In this document: one piece after another, positions 1 to 9,988 of the stretch
How positions within the stretch are numbered: the first letter of the stretch is position 1
Layout: the number at the start of each line of letters is the position of its first letter
Source: an uncultured Flavobacteriales bacterium
GTDB taxonomy: Bacteria > Bacteroidota > Bacteroidia > Flavobacteriales_D > Parvicellaceae
Assembly: GCA_943787725.1 (NCBI GenBank)
Contig: CALSNM010000003.1
Location: 62,001 to 126,000, forward strand
DNA: 64,000 nucleotides
Direction of reading: 5' to 3'
Translations under genes and position numbers: made by a program
Notes under the pieces: generated by a model
What the model was told of the DNA's origin: nothing
The model's database searches: none
Seen by the model: only the letters and a program-made list of their open reading frames with translations

Positions 1-2262
1 ATCGCCAGTGCAAAAGTAATTGTTGTCTGACGTTATTCCATCCGCCATTATAGCAGCGGATAAAACATCTACGTTACCGAAACACAATTTGTTTGTCCGC
101 ATGTACCTACTGCTCTAACATAGTAGGTTGTTGTAACTGTTGGCATTACATCTAGGTCGTCTCCAACTCCAACAGGAACTGCACCGCATGCTCCAGTATA
201 CCATACCCAAGTGTATCCAGGGTCTAAAACTGGTCCCGTAACAGAAAGTTCGGTAGTGTCTCCGGGGCAGATATTATTTACTGATAGAGAAGCGGATGTT
301 GGGTCCGCTGCTCCAACACCAACCGTTATGGTTTGAGAAAGACAAATAGTGTTTCCGCAAACTCCCTCAGCTCTTGCAAAATAAGTTGTTGTTACTCCAG
401 GCGTTACTCCAATTGTATTTCCACTTCCTATGTAACTGCCTCCACAAGAACCTTGGTACCATTCCCAATTCGCTGCTGTACCAAGAGAACCTCCATCAAT
501 TGTTAAAACGGCAGATTGTCCCAGGCAAATGTTGGCTGATGATGGCGTGATGGATAAAGGATCTGTTGAAAATTGATCAACAGTTATGGTTACATTTAAG
601 CAAGTTGAGGTGTCACATTCTCCTTCAGAACGCACATAATAGGTTGTAGTAATAGTTGGCGAAACGTTAATTGTTGATCCGGTATTAATCGGAAGTCCCG
701 ATCCACAGCCTCCTTCATACCATTGCCAAGCTACACCGGTGCCTAAAGGACCGCCCTGTACAGTTAGGTCTGTGTTGCCTCCACTACAAAATAGTGAGGA
801 GGTAGCACTAACACTGGTAGGGTTTGCAGATAATTCGTTGACAATAATCGCAACCGAAACTGCATTTGTAGTGTCACATCCCTCAGCTCTTACATAATAT
901 GTTGTGTTCACCAAGGGAGAAACACTATTATAAGTTGGACTAGCGTTAGTATAAATTGAAGTAGGCATGCCAATTGATGGGTCTGTATCATACCAGGCCC
1001 ATACAGCACCAGATCCAAGAGTTCCCCCATTAACAGTTAAATCAACAGGTGTCCCAATACATGTTGCAATCGAAGTGGAAGTTACATTAGTAGGATCAAC
1101 ACTTGGTGTATTGACTGTAACCAACAATGATGCAACAGCTGTGTTTCCACATGATCCTTCTGCTCTTACATAGAATGTTGTTGTCGAATTAATAGCATAA
1201 CCAGAAAGCGGAGAGTTGGTGCCGATTGAAACTCCAGTGCTATTAGGATCACCATCATACCATTCCCATGCATCGCCAGCTGCTAATGAGCCACCAACAG
1301 CATTTAAATCTATTAATCCGGCACCACATAAAACAGTTCCTGTGGAATTAATGGAGCTAGGCGCAGTTGAAGTGGGCGTTACTGTAATGGTTAGTGAGTT
1401 TGAAATTACATCACTACAATTAATAGATTTTACTATTCTTCGATAACATGTGGTTTGCGTAATTCCAATAGGTGCGTCAAAGGTTGCACTGGTTGCACTG
1501 CCAATATCTGTCCAAGTTCCACTGCATCCAACATCTTCTTGCCATTGGTAAGTGAAGTGAGCTGGAAAATTTGCAGGTTCACCATCATCACACTTGTAAA
1601 TGCCAGAGGGTCTCCATTTGCGCAAACTACTTGATCTCCTGAAATTGAACCGGGATCAATCCCTCCACTTGGCTCCCAATAAACGGAAATACGTGCCTTA
1701 TAATTAGCTGGCGATCCATTAACATTGTCTCCAGAAATATCCAATTCATATTGATTCCAAGCACAAGGAGCATCATTTATAAAATTATATTTCCAGTATT
1801 TCCAGAGCTGCCGTTTCCTCCACCCGCAGGAGCATGTCCATCATCACTGTTTAAGAAAGCCGCAAGTAGTATATGTACACAGGCGTCATTGTCGCAGCCC
1901 AATTATGCACTCTCCATCCTCTCCTCCCAGCATTCCATTGCTGTTGCAAAAAGAGTTGCGCGAGAGTTTAGCACTTGGGGCCACTGAAATGGAACTGTGA
2001 ATACCTCCACCTGGATCCCCCGACCACCAAGTGCCTGTGGGAATAGTGGTTGCATTGCGACAGCCGGTTGCGTTAGGTGCCACCACCGCCATTGTCGGCA
2101 AGCTCAACTTTCCAAGTTGGATCTTCACTTCCGCTATCCACCTCCATCATTAGCATCTGCAGCAGAATATAGTTCATCGATTCGAACTTGATAATCAATT
2201 TGAGCGGTACTAAAAAGAGAAATAAAAATTAAAAACGGGAATAATAAAAATACTTTTTTCAT
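1..2262 (-). pseudogene. Secreted Ig-like repeat surface protein, frameshifted and partial
   Basis: Read leftward, the gene starts at 2262 with a signal peptide (MKKVFLLFPFLIF..., ending in STAQ) and runs off the window start. From about 1450 to 72 it carries at least five tandem modules of about 80 residues, each with a W-x-W-Y core and a TTTYYVRAEG-type strand ending in a cysteine. This resembles the Ig-like CHU_C-associated domain found in large T9SS-exported adhesins. The N-terminal part includes the segment CAWNQYELDISGDNVNGSPA (about 1770-1710). The frame breaks near 2145, 2090, 1795 and 1590, and again at 70, beyond which the alternative frame reads on cleanly (NVDVLSAAIMADGITSDN) to base 1. 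Family and surface location are inferred from the repeats. The sorting domain would lie outside the window. Several breaks within 2 kb suggest poor sequence near a contig end. Confidence 0.7.
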
Positions 2263-2343
2263 AGAGAATATCTTTCTTAATTATGCTGTATAACCTAAAA
2301 CAGAGGTTAAAGGTTTCATTTAACGGTTTATAATATTATCGCG

Positions 2344-2385
2344 AGGGGTTTGAAATTAACGGCGGATGATATAAACCCCTTTTTG
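2344..2385 (+). terminator. Hairpin followed by T-run
   Basis: AGGGGTTT (2344-2351) pairs with AAACCCCT (2373-2380) across a 21-base loop and is followed by a short T-run on the plus strand. It has the shape of an intrinsic terminator, but no plus-strand gene lies upstream, and on the minus strand it would sit in the leader of the surface-protein gene. Its role is uncertain. Confidence 0.35.
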
Positions 2386-2540
2386 TAAAGTGAAAATTTT
2401 CGTCTTTGTTAGCCAGTTATTAGGGCTTCTGGAAGTACCTCAATGCTCAATTAAATCACGAAGAATAATCTAAAGCATTAATTTTTGAAGCCAATGAGAA
2501 GGGTACTTAAAAACAAATTTGAGATGAAAATTTTGGAGCA

Positions 2541-2573
2541 AAAAAAAAATGGAAGCAACCTTCCATTTTTTTT
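2541..2573 (-). terminator. Intrinsic terminator after the 69-residue gene
   Basis: ATGGAAG (2549-2555) and CTTCCAT (2560-2566) form a stem with a 4-base loop, flanked by an A-run on the left and a T-run on the right. The element can therefore work in both directions. It lies about 30 bases past the stop of the minus-strand gene at 2602-2811 and most simply terminates that gene. Confidence 0.7.
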
Positions 2574-2601
2574 CAAATATATTAATTATAAGATTAACGA
2601 C

Positions 2602-2811
2602 TTATTTCTTTTTGTTTACCCATTTTCCATTTTTAGATTCACCTAAAATAATAATGCGCTTTGTTTTTTCGTATTCTTTTACCGCAGCCATCATCTCTTC
2701 GTATGTATCCCTACGAATTTTGATTCCTGAATTAGCTCCTTTGTTGGCAATGTCAACGTAGAAACCATCTTTTAGTTTCTTTGGCGCTGTTGATGGTCTT
2801 CCTTTTCCCAT
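2602..2811 (-). CDS. Small basic protein of unknown function
   Basis: A 69-residue, lysine-rich, apparently soluble protein with no signal peptide or membrane segment. It starts MGKGRPSTAPKKLKDGFYVD and ends KNGKWVNKKK. The centre (IKIRRDTYEEMMAAVKEYEK) looks like a beta strand followed by an amphipathic helix. It is followed by a strong terminator and preceded by about 120 non-coding bases, so it is probably a single-gene transcript. Its compositional bias and clean frame between regulatory sequences support a real gene. I do not recognise a family. The fold and basic charge would suit nucleic-acid or ribosome binding, but that is speculation. Confidence 0.65.
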   Translation of the reverse strand: MGKGRPSTAPKKLKDGFYVDIANKGANSGIKIRRDTYEEMMAAVKEYEKTKRIIILGESKNGKWVNKKK

Positions 2812-2928
2812 GAGTGTATCTAGTGCAATAAATGCTGTTAATAATAAACCAAACCTACTAAAAAATAGTATGCATTTGACAAAATAGCCTGAATTAAAGT
2901 ATTTAACGCCAATTCAAGTTTAATATAG

Positions 2929-5130
2929 TTATTGAGGATTCATGATAGTTCGTTTCATTCTCCAGTCTTTCGCTTCAGCAACATTGTACAATGCCTGAAT
3001 CAATCGATTGTCAATTTTACTCCTCAAATCTTCTGTTACAATTCCTTTATTTATGCTAATATCTTCGGACTTTACTGCTACAGTTCTACTTTCTACTAAT
3101 GTTAGATAAACGCCATTTTCTCCAACTATTACATCCGATAACTCACCTTGATTCAGCGCAAAAACTTCTCCAATAACTCCTGGGTTATTGCCAGGAATAG
3201 CTGGGAAAGCATTCATAGATAGTGTCAATTCTGCTTGTGCTGGAGCTCCACCTATTTTAGTAGCGGCATCTTCTAGAGAGACTGATCCAGCAAGTTGATT
3301 AGAAATATATTCAGCTTTTTTCTCTTTAAGAACCTCTGGCTCCATCATCGATTTAACAGATTCAAATTCAGGGTCTCCTTCATGTATAGCTTCAGTCAAA
3401 TAAGCTACCACATATTTTGTGTTACCTTCAATTAATTCAGCTTCCATTGTAGCACCAATTTCACTGTTGAATGCCCACTTTAAAATAGACATTGAATTAG
3501 GAAGGCTGCCCATTTGAGGATAGTCAATTCTTACGTTTTTAGCTTCCATTGATACTAGTCCCATTTCTTCTATTGCGGCTTCATATCCATTTTCTTTAAT
3601 GCCATAGTACAAAGGAGATCCTATCGCATCATAAATTGAATCACTTGTAGCTTTACTAGCTGTTACTTTGGTATCGCAAATAGCAATTAATTGAAACTCT
3701 CGGATCTCTCTCCCTAGTAATTGAAGGATATGTAGTCCGTTTTTGGTTTCAACGATTTCGAAAGATCCAATTGGTTTTTCAAAACAAAAAGATTCAAATT
3801 TTGTGTTGGAATGTATTTTTCCAATTGGAAACCAATCATGTCTTGCGTTATTATATTTAGAAACAACATCATCAGAATAGATACTTGCTAATTCTGAAAA
3901 TTTGCTGGTGTCTTGTTTAATTATTCTAAATAAACTATCCAGCGTCTTTCTCTTTTTTAATTTCACGTCATTTTCCATGCCGTTTGTTGAAAAGAAAATG
4001 TTTCTTGCAGTTGCTTCTTCTCTTGTTCCCGTTTCTCTAATTTTAACCATCATTACTTCTTGCCCGTCCGTAAAAGGGCCAATTACATTCCCTTGAGCTG
4101 CAGCACGGATTTGGTTGTCTATTTCAATTGGGAAGTCTCCTCCTTCGTAAGGCTCGTTCGGTAAAATTTGCGATATGTTAGAGGTTCCGTTGTTGTAGGA
4201 ATAAGAATTATTTGTAACAAACATTGAATCATTTTGAGAAGCTTTAAAGCTCCCTTGGTCTTTGCTTAGTTTTTTGATCGCTGAATTGATATCTCTATCA
4301 GAAGGTAATACGTCAAATGTTACATAGCTAAAGGACCTCATTTCAACTTCTTGTTTCCATTTTTTCTCAAATCTGTGTTCGTTGTAATATGCTATTAAAT
4401 CTTCTTCTGTTATGTTAATAACAGAATCGGGAACACTTGCAAACCCTTTATATAAATAGCTTACTGACGCAGTAGTTCCTGTTTCAGCGTACTGTCTATT
4501 TGCATCTTCAGTTGTTCCTGTAAAACCATACTTAACCATTCCTAGGTATTTTTCACGAATTCTTTCTTTCGTCAGTTGGTCTTCTAAGCTTTTTAATTGT
4601 TGTTTGTTCTCAAGGTTACTGCCGTTAATAAGAAGATTTAATCTTTTAATCAAAGAATCACGAACAAATACTTTATTTTCTTCCTGTCCGGTTTCAGGGT
4701 TCATTGTTCCATAAGAAAATTGACTTTGAAGAAAAGTAGCTGGTTTCATTCCGTACAATAAGCTTTTATTTAGCTCTCCCGGAGAAACTGCGATTCCCAA
4801 TTTTTCTAATTCAGCCCCATACAAAGTGTCTAGAATCATTTGACTCCAGACTTGGTTTTTTATTTGCTCAGATTCTTGCTCTGTCAAAATAGGGTCTTGT
4901 CCATATTGTTGTTTTTGTCCTCTGTAATTGTAAGAGGCAACTTCAACTCTGTTGTCGTATTTCCAGTCACTATCCATTATTTGCTCACCAAATATCTCGC
5001 CTATAGGTTGTTCTCCTCTTGATCCACCCCCAAAAAGAGTTTGTGGGTCAACAACAAATAGCACCATTGCTAGTCCGATAAATACGATTAGTATTTTTTG
5101 ATTTGATCTAATTTTTCCAATTAACGCCAT
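2929..5130 (-). CDS. PpiD/SurA-like periplasmic peptidyl-prolyl isomerase
   Basis: A 733-residue membrane-anchored foldase. Residues about 10-32 (KILIVFIGLAMVLFVV) are a single N-terminal membrane anchor. The next ~250 residues are a helical SurA-N-like chaperone region containing the typical segments 'IKNQVWSQMILDTLYGAELEK' in shortened form and many charged helices. A parvulin-type PPIase domain follows at roughly 370-475 (ARNIFF..., F..LA..YSDD, and the G.HILQL strand). The remaining C-terminal region has helical and beta segments as in Bacteroidota PpiD homologues. The length is usual for the family and the frame is intact. The expected role is folding of outer-membrane and secreted proteins at the periplasmic face of the inner membrane. 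In related genomes such a gene often follows a CNNM-type gene; here the CNNM gene is about 50 kb away. It is monocistronic and divergent from hemJ. Confidence 0.85.
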   Translation of the reverse strand: MALIGKIRSNQKILIVFIGLAMVLFVVDPQTLFGGGSRGEQPIGEIFGEQIMDSDWKYDNRVEVASYNYRGQKQQYGQDPILTEQESEQIKNQVWSQMILDTLYGAELEKLGIAVSPGELNKSLLYGMKPATFLQSQFSYGTMNPETGQEENKVFVRDSLIKRLNLLINGSNLENKQQLKSLEDQLTKERIREKYLGMVKYGFTGTTEDANRQYAETGTTASVSYLYKGFASVPDSVINITEEDLIAYYNEHRFEKKWKQEVEMRSFSYVTFDVLPSDRDINSAIKKLSKDQGSFKASQNDSMFVTNNSYSYNNGTSNISQILPNEPYEGGDFPIEIDNQIRAAAQGNVIGPFTDGQEVMMVKIRETGTREEATARNIFFSTNGMENDVKLKKRKTLDSLFRIIKQDTSKFSELASIYSDDVVSKYNNARHDWFPIGKIHSNTKFESFCFEKPIGSFEIVETKNGLHILQLLGREIREFQLIAICDTKVTASKATSDSIYDAIGSPLYYGIKENGYEAAIEEMGLVSMEAKNVRIDYPQMGSLPNSMSILKWAFNSEIGATMEAELIEGNTKYVVAYLTEAIHEGDPEFESVKSMMEPEVLKEKKAEYISNQLAGSVSLEDAATKIGGAPAQAELTLSMNAFPAIPGNNPGVIGEVFALNQGELSDVIVGENGVYLTLVESRTVAVKSEDISINKGIVTEDLRSKIDNRLIQALYNVAEAKDWRMKRTIMNPQ

Positions 5131-5295
5131 TTCTTTAAAAATTTAAGTGCGCGAATATACAATTAGTAGTTGACATATGAAAATAACATGATTAGTAATG
5201 TCAATATGCCTGCTGCATATAGCTTGCAGATCTTTTTTGCATAAAATGATGCATTGGCGAAAGTTAATTGGAATGCGAGTGTTACATTTGTCATT

Positions 5296-5835
5296 ATGAA
5301 TGATAGTTATAATATCATAAAATCTTTGCATATTATTTTTATGGTAAGTTGGTTTGCCGGATTATTTTACATAGTTCGGCTATTTATTTATCATGTTGAG
5401 GCTAAAGGAAAACAAAGTGATGAAAAGCGAATCTTACAACGTCAGTATAAAATAATGCAAAGACGACTTTGGTATATTATTACTTGGCCTGCTATGATTC
5501 TTACTGTTTTTTTTGGTGTTTGGATGTTGATATTGAAGCCAGAGTTATTAGATTTTGGTTATATGCAGGTGAAGCTTGTCTTTGCTGGATTGTTATTAAT
5601 TTATCATTTTATTTGTGATAAAGTGTTTTCTAATTTACAATTAGGTAAAGGAAATTATACTTCCAATAAGTTGCGAATTTGGAACGAAGTAGCAACCTTG
5701 TTTTTGGTGGCTATTGTTTTTATTATTGAGCTAAAAGATAGCCTCAATTGGGTTTACGGAGTTGTTGGGTTTTTTGGTGTTGCAATTCTCTTAATGTTGG
5801 GAATAAAAACGTACAAAAAGTATCGGTCAAAATAA
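5296..5835 (+). CDS. hemJ: HemJ-type protoporphyrinogen IX oxidase
   Basis: A membrane protein of about 180 residues in the UPF0093/HemJ family, which oxidises protoporphyrinogen IX to protoporphyrin IX in haem synthesis. Four or five hydrophobic helices are visible. Conserved elements are the N-terminal HIIFMVSWFAGLFY with its histidine (residue 12 from the chosen start), the basic loop QRQYKIMQRRLW, the lysine in MQVKLVF, and the LIYHFICDK segment. I chose the ATG at 5296 because homologues begin a few residues before the first helix; the upstream in-frame start at 5254 would add 14 residues without family character. It is divergent from the PpiD-like gene and upstream of purH. Confidence 0.88.
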   Translation: MNDSYNIIKSLHIIFMVSWFAGLFYIVRLFIYHVEAKGKQSDEKRILQRQYKIMQRRLWYIITWPAMILTVFFGVWMLILKPELLDFGYMQVKLVFAGLLLIYHFICDKVFSNLQLGKGNYTSNKLRIWNEVATLFLVAIVFIIELKDSLNWVYGVVGFFGVAILLMLGIKTYKKYRSK

Positions 5836-5973
5836 AAGAAATCCTCCTTATTGCTGCGGTGTTTTAAACATTCGTTTTTAGTTATGAACAAAGGGCTTTT
5901 ATGCTCTTGAATTTCGGTAGATTCTTAGTAAAATTGCATCCATTAAATAATTAGTTCAAAATAGCTATTTACC

Positions 5974-7505
5974 ATGGGTGCAGAGAAGAAAATAAAAAGT
6001 GCATTAATCTCCGTTTTTGACAAGTCAAACTTGGAGCCAATTATTAATAAATTAGACGCTTTGAACATTACGATGTATTCAACAGGTGGCACGCAAAGCT
6101 TTATTGAGGGGTTAGGGATTACTGTCATACCGGTTGAGAGCTTGACGAGTTATCCATCGATTTTAGGAGGAAGAGTAAAAACGCTTCACCCAAAAGTTTT
6201 CGGGGGAATATTAAGCAGGAGAGAATTAGATAGTGATGTTGCTCAATTAGAAGAATACGACATTCCTGAAATAGACTTAGTGATAGTTGATTTATACCCT
6301 TTTGAAGATACTGTTGCATCAGGTGCAGACCATTCTGATATAATTGAGAAAATAGATATAGGCGGTATTTCTCTTATTCGTGCAGCTGCGAAAAATTATA
6401 AAGATGTTGTTATTGTTCCTTCAAAAGAGCAATATTTACCATTACTTAAACTATTTTGAATAAAAAGGAAGGTGTAACGAGCGTAAATGATAGGAAAGGT
6501 TTCGCAAAAGATGCTTTTAATGTTTCTTCACATTACGATACGCATATATTTAACTATTTCCGAGGAGAAGATGATTCGTGTATTGAAGCAAAGTATCAAG
6601 GATTCATCAGTCTTAAGATATGGTGAAAACCCACATCAAAAAGGAATTTTTTATGGAAATCTGGATGAATTGTTTACTAAGCTTCATGGAAAGGAGCTTT
6701 CATATAATAATTTGTTAGATGTTGACGCTGCTGTTCAATTAATGAATGATTTCCAGGACGAAGATCCAACGTTTGCTATTTTAAAACACAACAATGCTTG
6801 TGGCTTAGCAACTAGAGAACTCATTGGTTGAAGCTTATAAAGATGCCTTGGCAGGTGATCCTGTTTCTTCTTTTGGAGGAATATTAATTGCCAATAGAGA
6901 TATGGATGTTGCACAGCGAATGAGGTGAATCAACTGTTTTGTGAAGTAGTTATTGCGCCTTCATATTCGGATGAGCTTTAGATGTTTTGAAGCAGAAAAA
7001 GAATCGTATTATATTGATTCAAAAACAATTGAATTTGCCTACATCGCAGTTGCGAACATTGTTAAACGGAGTTTTATATCAAGAAAAGGATTTGATTACA
7101 GACAAGAAAGAAAACTTTGAATCAAGAACAAAAACGGATCCAACGGCGCAGGAGCTATTGGACCTAGAGTTTGCTAATAAATTGGTAAAACACACAAAAT
7201 CGAATACAATTGTGTTGGCTAAAAACGGTCAATTACTAGCAAGTGGTACAGGACAAACATCGCGCGTTGATGCTTTGCGTCAAGCAATTCATAAGGCAGA
7301 GTCATTCAACTTTGATTTGAACGGAGCTGTTATGGCATCGGATGCATTTTTTCCTTTTCCGGATTGTGTAGAGATTGCTGGAAACGCTGGTATAACATCT
7401 GTAGTTCAGCCAGGAGGGTCTATTAAAGATGAATTGTCAATAAACTACTGCAACAATAATAAAATTTCTATGGTGTTTACCGGAAATAGACATTTTAAGC
7501 ACTAA
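5974..7505 (+). pseudogene. purH: Bifunctional AICAR transformylase/IMP cyclohydrolase, frameshifted
   Basis: PurH catalyses the last two steps of IMP synthesis. The N-terminal cyclohydrolase part (from 5974, ALISVFDKSNLEPII..., LGGRVKTLHPKVFGGIL) and the transformylase part (RYGENPHQKGIFYG, ILKHNNACGLA, SDAFFPFPDCVE, the C-terminal RHFKH) are all recognisable in order. Together they span the ~510 residues expected. The frame breaks near 6457, 6565, 6822, 6918 and 6980, and every intervening piece gives good PurH sequence in another frame, for example FCEVVIAPSYSDE at about 6940-6975. Loss of purH would give purine auxotrophy, and the pattern is single-base gain or loss without decay of the coding content, so sequence error is more likely than a true pseudogene. 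Confidence 0.9.
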
Positions 7506-7592
7506 TAATAGATTGCAGTTAGCGATTAAATAAGTATATTAACACCTTCAAATAAAAGGTTGTTTGTTTATACTAAAAAATAAAAAAGAAGA

Positions 7593-8615
7593 ATGGGGTT
7601 ATTTAGTGTTTTCACGCAGGAAGTTGCAATTGATTTAGGAACGGCCAATACACTGATTATTCATAATGATAAGGTTATTGTAGACGAGCCTTCTATTGTT
7701 GCAATGGATAGAACAACAAGTAAGATTATTGCAATCGGAAGAAAGGCTCAGTTAATGCATGGAAAGGTGCATGATAATATTAAAACAATAAGGCCTCTTA
7801 AAGATGGAGTGATTGCAGATTTTCAAGCGGCAGAGCACATGATTAGAGGGATGATAAAAATGATAAAAACCGGAAGGTTTTTTCAACCTTCTTTGCGAAT
7901 GGTAATCTGTATACCTTCAGGCATTACTGAGGTAGAAAAAAGAGCTGTAATTGATTCTGCAGAGCATGCAGGCGGCAAAGAGGTTTACTTAATTCACGAA
8001 CCAATGGCTGCAGCCATTGGAATAGGGGTCGATGTGGAAGAACCTATGGGTAACATGGTTATTGACATAGGAGGTGGTACTTCTGAAATTGCAGTAATTG
8101 CTTTAGGAGGGATTGTTTGTGACAAATCTATTCGTGTTGCTGGAGATGATTTTACTTCAGATATTGAAGAATACATGAGAAGGCAGCACAATATATTAAT
8201 TGGAGAGAGAACTGCAGAGCAAATCAAAATTGAAGTCGGTTCTGCAATTCCTGATTTAGATACCCCGCCAGATGACTACGCGGTTAGAGGGCGAGATTTG
8301 ATGACTGGGATACCGAAAGAAATTTATGTTTCCTACCAAGAAATTTCTCACGCATTAGATAAGTCAATTACCAAAATTGAAGATGCTATTTTAAGCGCCC
8401 TTGAAATGACACCTCCTGAATTATCCGCTGATATATACAAAACAGGTATTTATTTAGCCGGAGGTGGTTCAATGTTAAGAGGGCTGGATAAACGTATTTC
8501 TCTAAAAACAAAGCTCCCTGTTCATATTGCTGAAGATCCGCTAAGAGCTGTTGCTCGTGGAACAGGGATTGCTTTGAAAAACTTGGACAAATTTCAATTC
8601 TTAATCAAAGCTTAA
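7593..8615 (+). CDS. mreB: Rod shape-determining protein MreB
   Basis: A 340-residue actin-like cytoskeletal protein that organises the elongasome under the inner membrane. Visible actin-fold motifs are the phosphate-1 loop VAIDLGTANTLI near the N-terminus, the phosphate-2 segment VIDIGGGTSEIAV near residue 155, and the adenosine motif IYLAGGGSMLRGLD near residue 288. The length is normal for the family and the frame is intact. It is the first gene of the mreB-mreC-mreD-mrdA-rodA operon; the next gene starts 24 bases after its stop. The N-terminal MGLFSVFTQE probably forms the membrane-binding hydrophobic tip. Confidence 0.97.
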   Translation: MGLFSVFTQEVAIDLGTANTLIIHNDKVIVDEPSIVAMDRTTSKIIAIGRKAQLMHGKVHDNIKTIRPLKDGVIADFQAAEHMIRGMIKMIKTGRFFQPSLRMVICIPSGITEVEKRAVIDSAEHAGGKEVYLIHEPMAAAIGIGVDVEEPMGNMVIDIGGGTSEIAVIALGGIVCDKSIRVAGDDFTSDIEEYMRRQHNILIGERTAEQIKIEVGSAIPDLDTPPDDYAVRGRDLMTGIPKEIYVSYQEISHALDKSITKIEDAILSALEMTPPELSADIYKTGIYLAGGGSMLRGLDKRISLKTKLPVHIAEDPLRAVARGTGIALKNLDKFQFLIKA

Positions 8616-8639
8616 GCAATAATATAATCGTTATAGAGA

Positions 8640-9470
8640 ATGAATAACTTATTGAAGTTTATACAGAAATATAGTTCATTCTTTCTTTTTCTTGCATTTC
8701 AACTTATTTGTTTTGTCTTTTTGTTTTCAAGTGTAAACTCATACCACCATGTTTCATTTGCCAATTCATCGAATATTATTACCGGAGGAATTTATGAAGC
8801 AAGTTCAAATGTGTCAGGATATTTTCATTTGTCTTCCGAAGTAGAACAACTTCGGATTCAAAATGCTAATTTGAAGAAAAAGCTAGCCAGGAAAAAGACT
8901 TTTACAGAAGATGAGTATACTTCCCCACGAGATACACATTATTTGCAACAGTTTGATTTTTTACACGCGAAAGTAATAAGCAGTTTTAAAAACGGAAGAA
9001 AAAATAATGTTACGATAAACAAGGGAATGAATGACCAAGTTGAACCTGAGATGGGCGTTATTGGAACAAAAGGTATTATAGGCATTACAACAAGTAGTTC
9101 GGAACATTATACCTATGTAAAACCAATTATACATGAAGATTTTGTTTTGGAAGTAATCCATGAAAAATCAAAAAGTTTTGGATTTGTAAAGTGGACACAA
9201 TCAGATGATTGGAGAACAGCTACGGTAGTTGATATACCTAACTATGCGGAAGTGAATCTCGGGGACGAAATTATAACCCGTGGTTCCAATGGACTGTTTC
9301 CTATGGGTGAAATGGTTGGGTACGTTTTGTCTGTGGAAGACATTCCAGGGGATGTATATTTAAAAGTTAGAATAAATTTAGCTGAAGATTTTTCCAGCGT
9401 TTACAATGTTTTAGTAGTTAACAATATATTGAAAAAGGAATTCGAAGGTTTAAAAAGTAAACAAAATTAA
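8640..9470 (+). CDS. mreC: Rod shape-determining protein MreC
   Basis: A 276-residue bitopic protein linking cytoplasmic MreB to the periplasmic wall-synthesis enzymes. A transmembrane helix lies near residues 12-32 (SSFFLFLAFQLICFVFLF). It is followed by a short coiled coil (EVEQLRIQNANLKKKLARKK) and the beta-rich MreC core with segments VTINKGMNDQVEPEMGVIG and LGDEIITRGSNGLFPMGEMV. Gene order after mreB and a one-base gap to mreD support the call. MreC is expected to contact PBP2, encoded two genes downstream. Confidence 0.94.
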   Translation: MNNLLKFIQKYSSFFLFLAFQLICFVFLFSSVNSYHHVSFANSSNIITGGIYEASSNVSGYFHLSSEVEQLRIQNANLKKKLARKKTFTEDEYTSPRDTHYLQQFDFLHAKVISSFKNGRKNNVTINKGMNDQVEPEMGVIGTKGIIGITTSSSEHYTYVKPIIHEDFVLEVIHEKSKSFGFVKWTQSDDWRTATVVDIPNYAEVNLGDEIITRGSNGLFPMGEMVGYVLSVEDIPGDVYLKVRINLAEDFSSVYNVLVVNNILKKEFEGLKSKQN

Positions 9471-9471
9471 T

Positions 9472-9987
9472 ATGAATCCGATTGTTAAATATTTGTTGCA
9501 GATTATTGTGCTTATTCTGCTTCAAGTTTTGGTTGTAGACCAAATTAGCTTGGGGTATGCAAGTCAATTTATTATACCATCGGTTTATTTTCTTTTTGTT
9601 CTAATGTTGCCGCTTACTATTTCAAATGGGGTATTAATGTTGCTGGCATTCCTTATAGGAATGATGGTTGATGTATTTAAAAGCACTCCTGGTTTGAATG
9701 CTTCGGCCATGGTGATGTTGGGTTATTTTCGTCCTTATTTATTGAAGTTGATTGAACCTCGTGAAGGTTTTGATGTTTTAAAGACTCCTTCTATCTATTC
9801 TATGAGAAAGAGTATTTACTTAGGTTATGTAAGTCTTGCATCCATGGTATTTCATCTGTGGTATTTTACCTTGGAAGTTATGCGGTTTTCTGATTTTCAC
9901 TTGATATTACTAAAGACGCTTTGTTCTAGTATTATTTCTGTTTTACTGATCATTTTAGCACAGTATTTAACTGTAAAAAGAAAGTAA
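9472..9987 (+). CDS. mreD: Rod shape-determining protein MreD
   Basis: A 171-residue, very hydrophobic inner-membrane protein with about five predicted helices, the usual size for MreD. The segment LIGMMVDVFKSTPGLNASAM matches the conserved region of the family, where an acidic residue sits inside a helix after a glycine-rich turn. It lies one base after mreC and one base before the TTG start of mrdA, so translation is probably coupled. Sequence conservation is low in this family; the assignment rests on topology, that one motif and gene order. Confidence 0.9.
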   Translation: MNPIVKYLLQIIVLILLQVLVVDQISLGYASQFIIPSVYFLFVLMLPLTISNGVLMLLAFLIGMMVDVFKSTPGLNASAMVMLGYFRPYLLKLIEPREGFDVLKTPSIYSMRKSIYLGYVSLASMVFHLWYFTLEVMRFSDFHLILLKTLCSSIISVLLIILAQYLTVKRK

Positions 9988-9988
9988 C

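Larger units (their letters stand above)
2263..2601. other. Intergenic region with two hairpins, no gene seen
   Basis: About 340 bases between the broken surface protein and the 69-residue gene. It holds the hairpin at 2344-2385 and the terminator at 2541-2573, listed separately. I see no credible coding frame in it. The promoter of the surface-protein gene should lie just above 2262, but I do not see a clear TAnnTTTG box. Confidence 0.6.

Noticed and set aside
967-1446. Plus-strand ORFs in the surface-protein gene
   Set aside because: They are antisense to the Ig-like repeats and are proline/valine-rich mirror translations with no start signals.
2344-2385. A riboswitch upstream of the surface protein
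   Set aside because: Only one simple hairpin is seen and no conserved aptamer sequence is recognisable.
5974-7505. Several separate small genes instead of purH
   Set aside because: The fragments are consecutive parts of one PurH protein in order, with matching lengths and the normal C-terminus.
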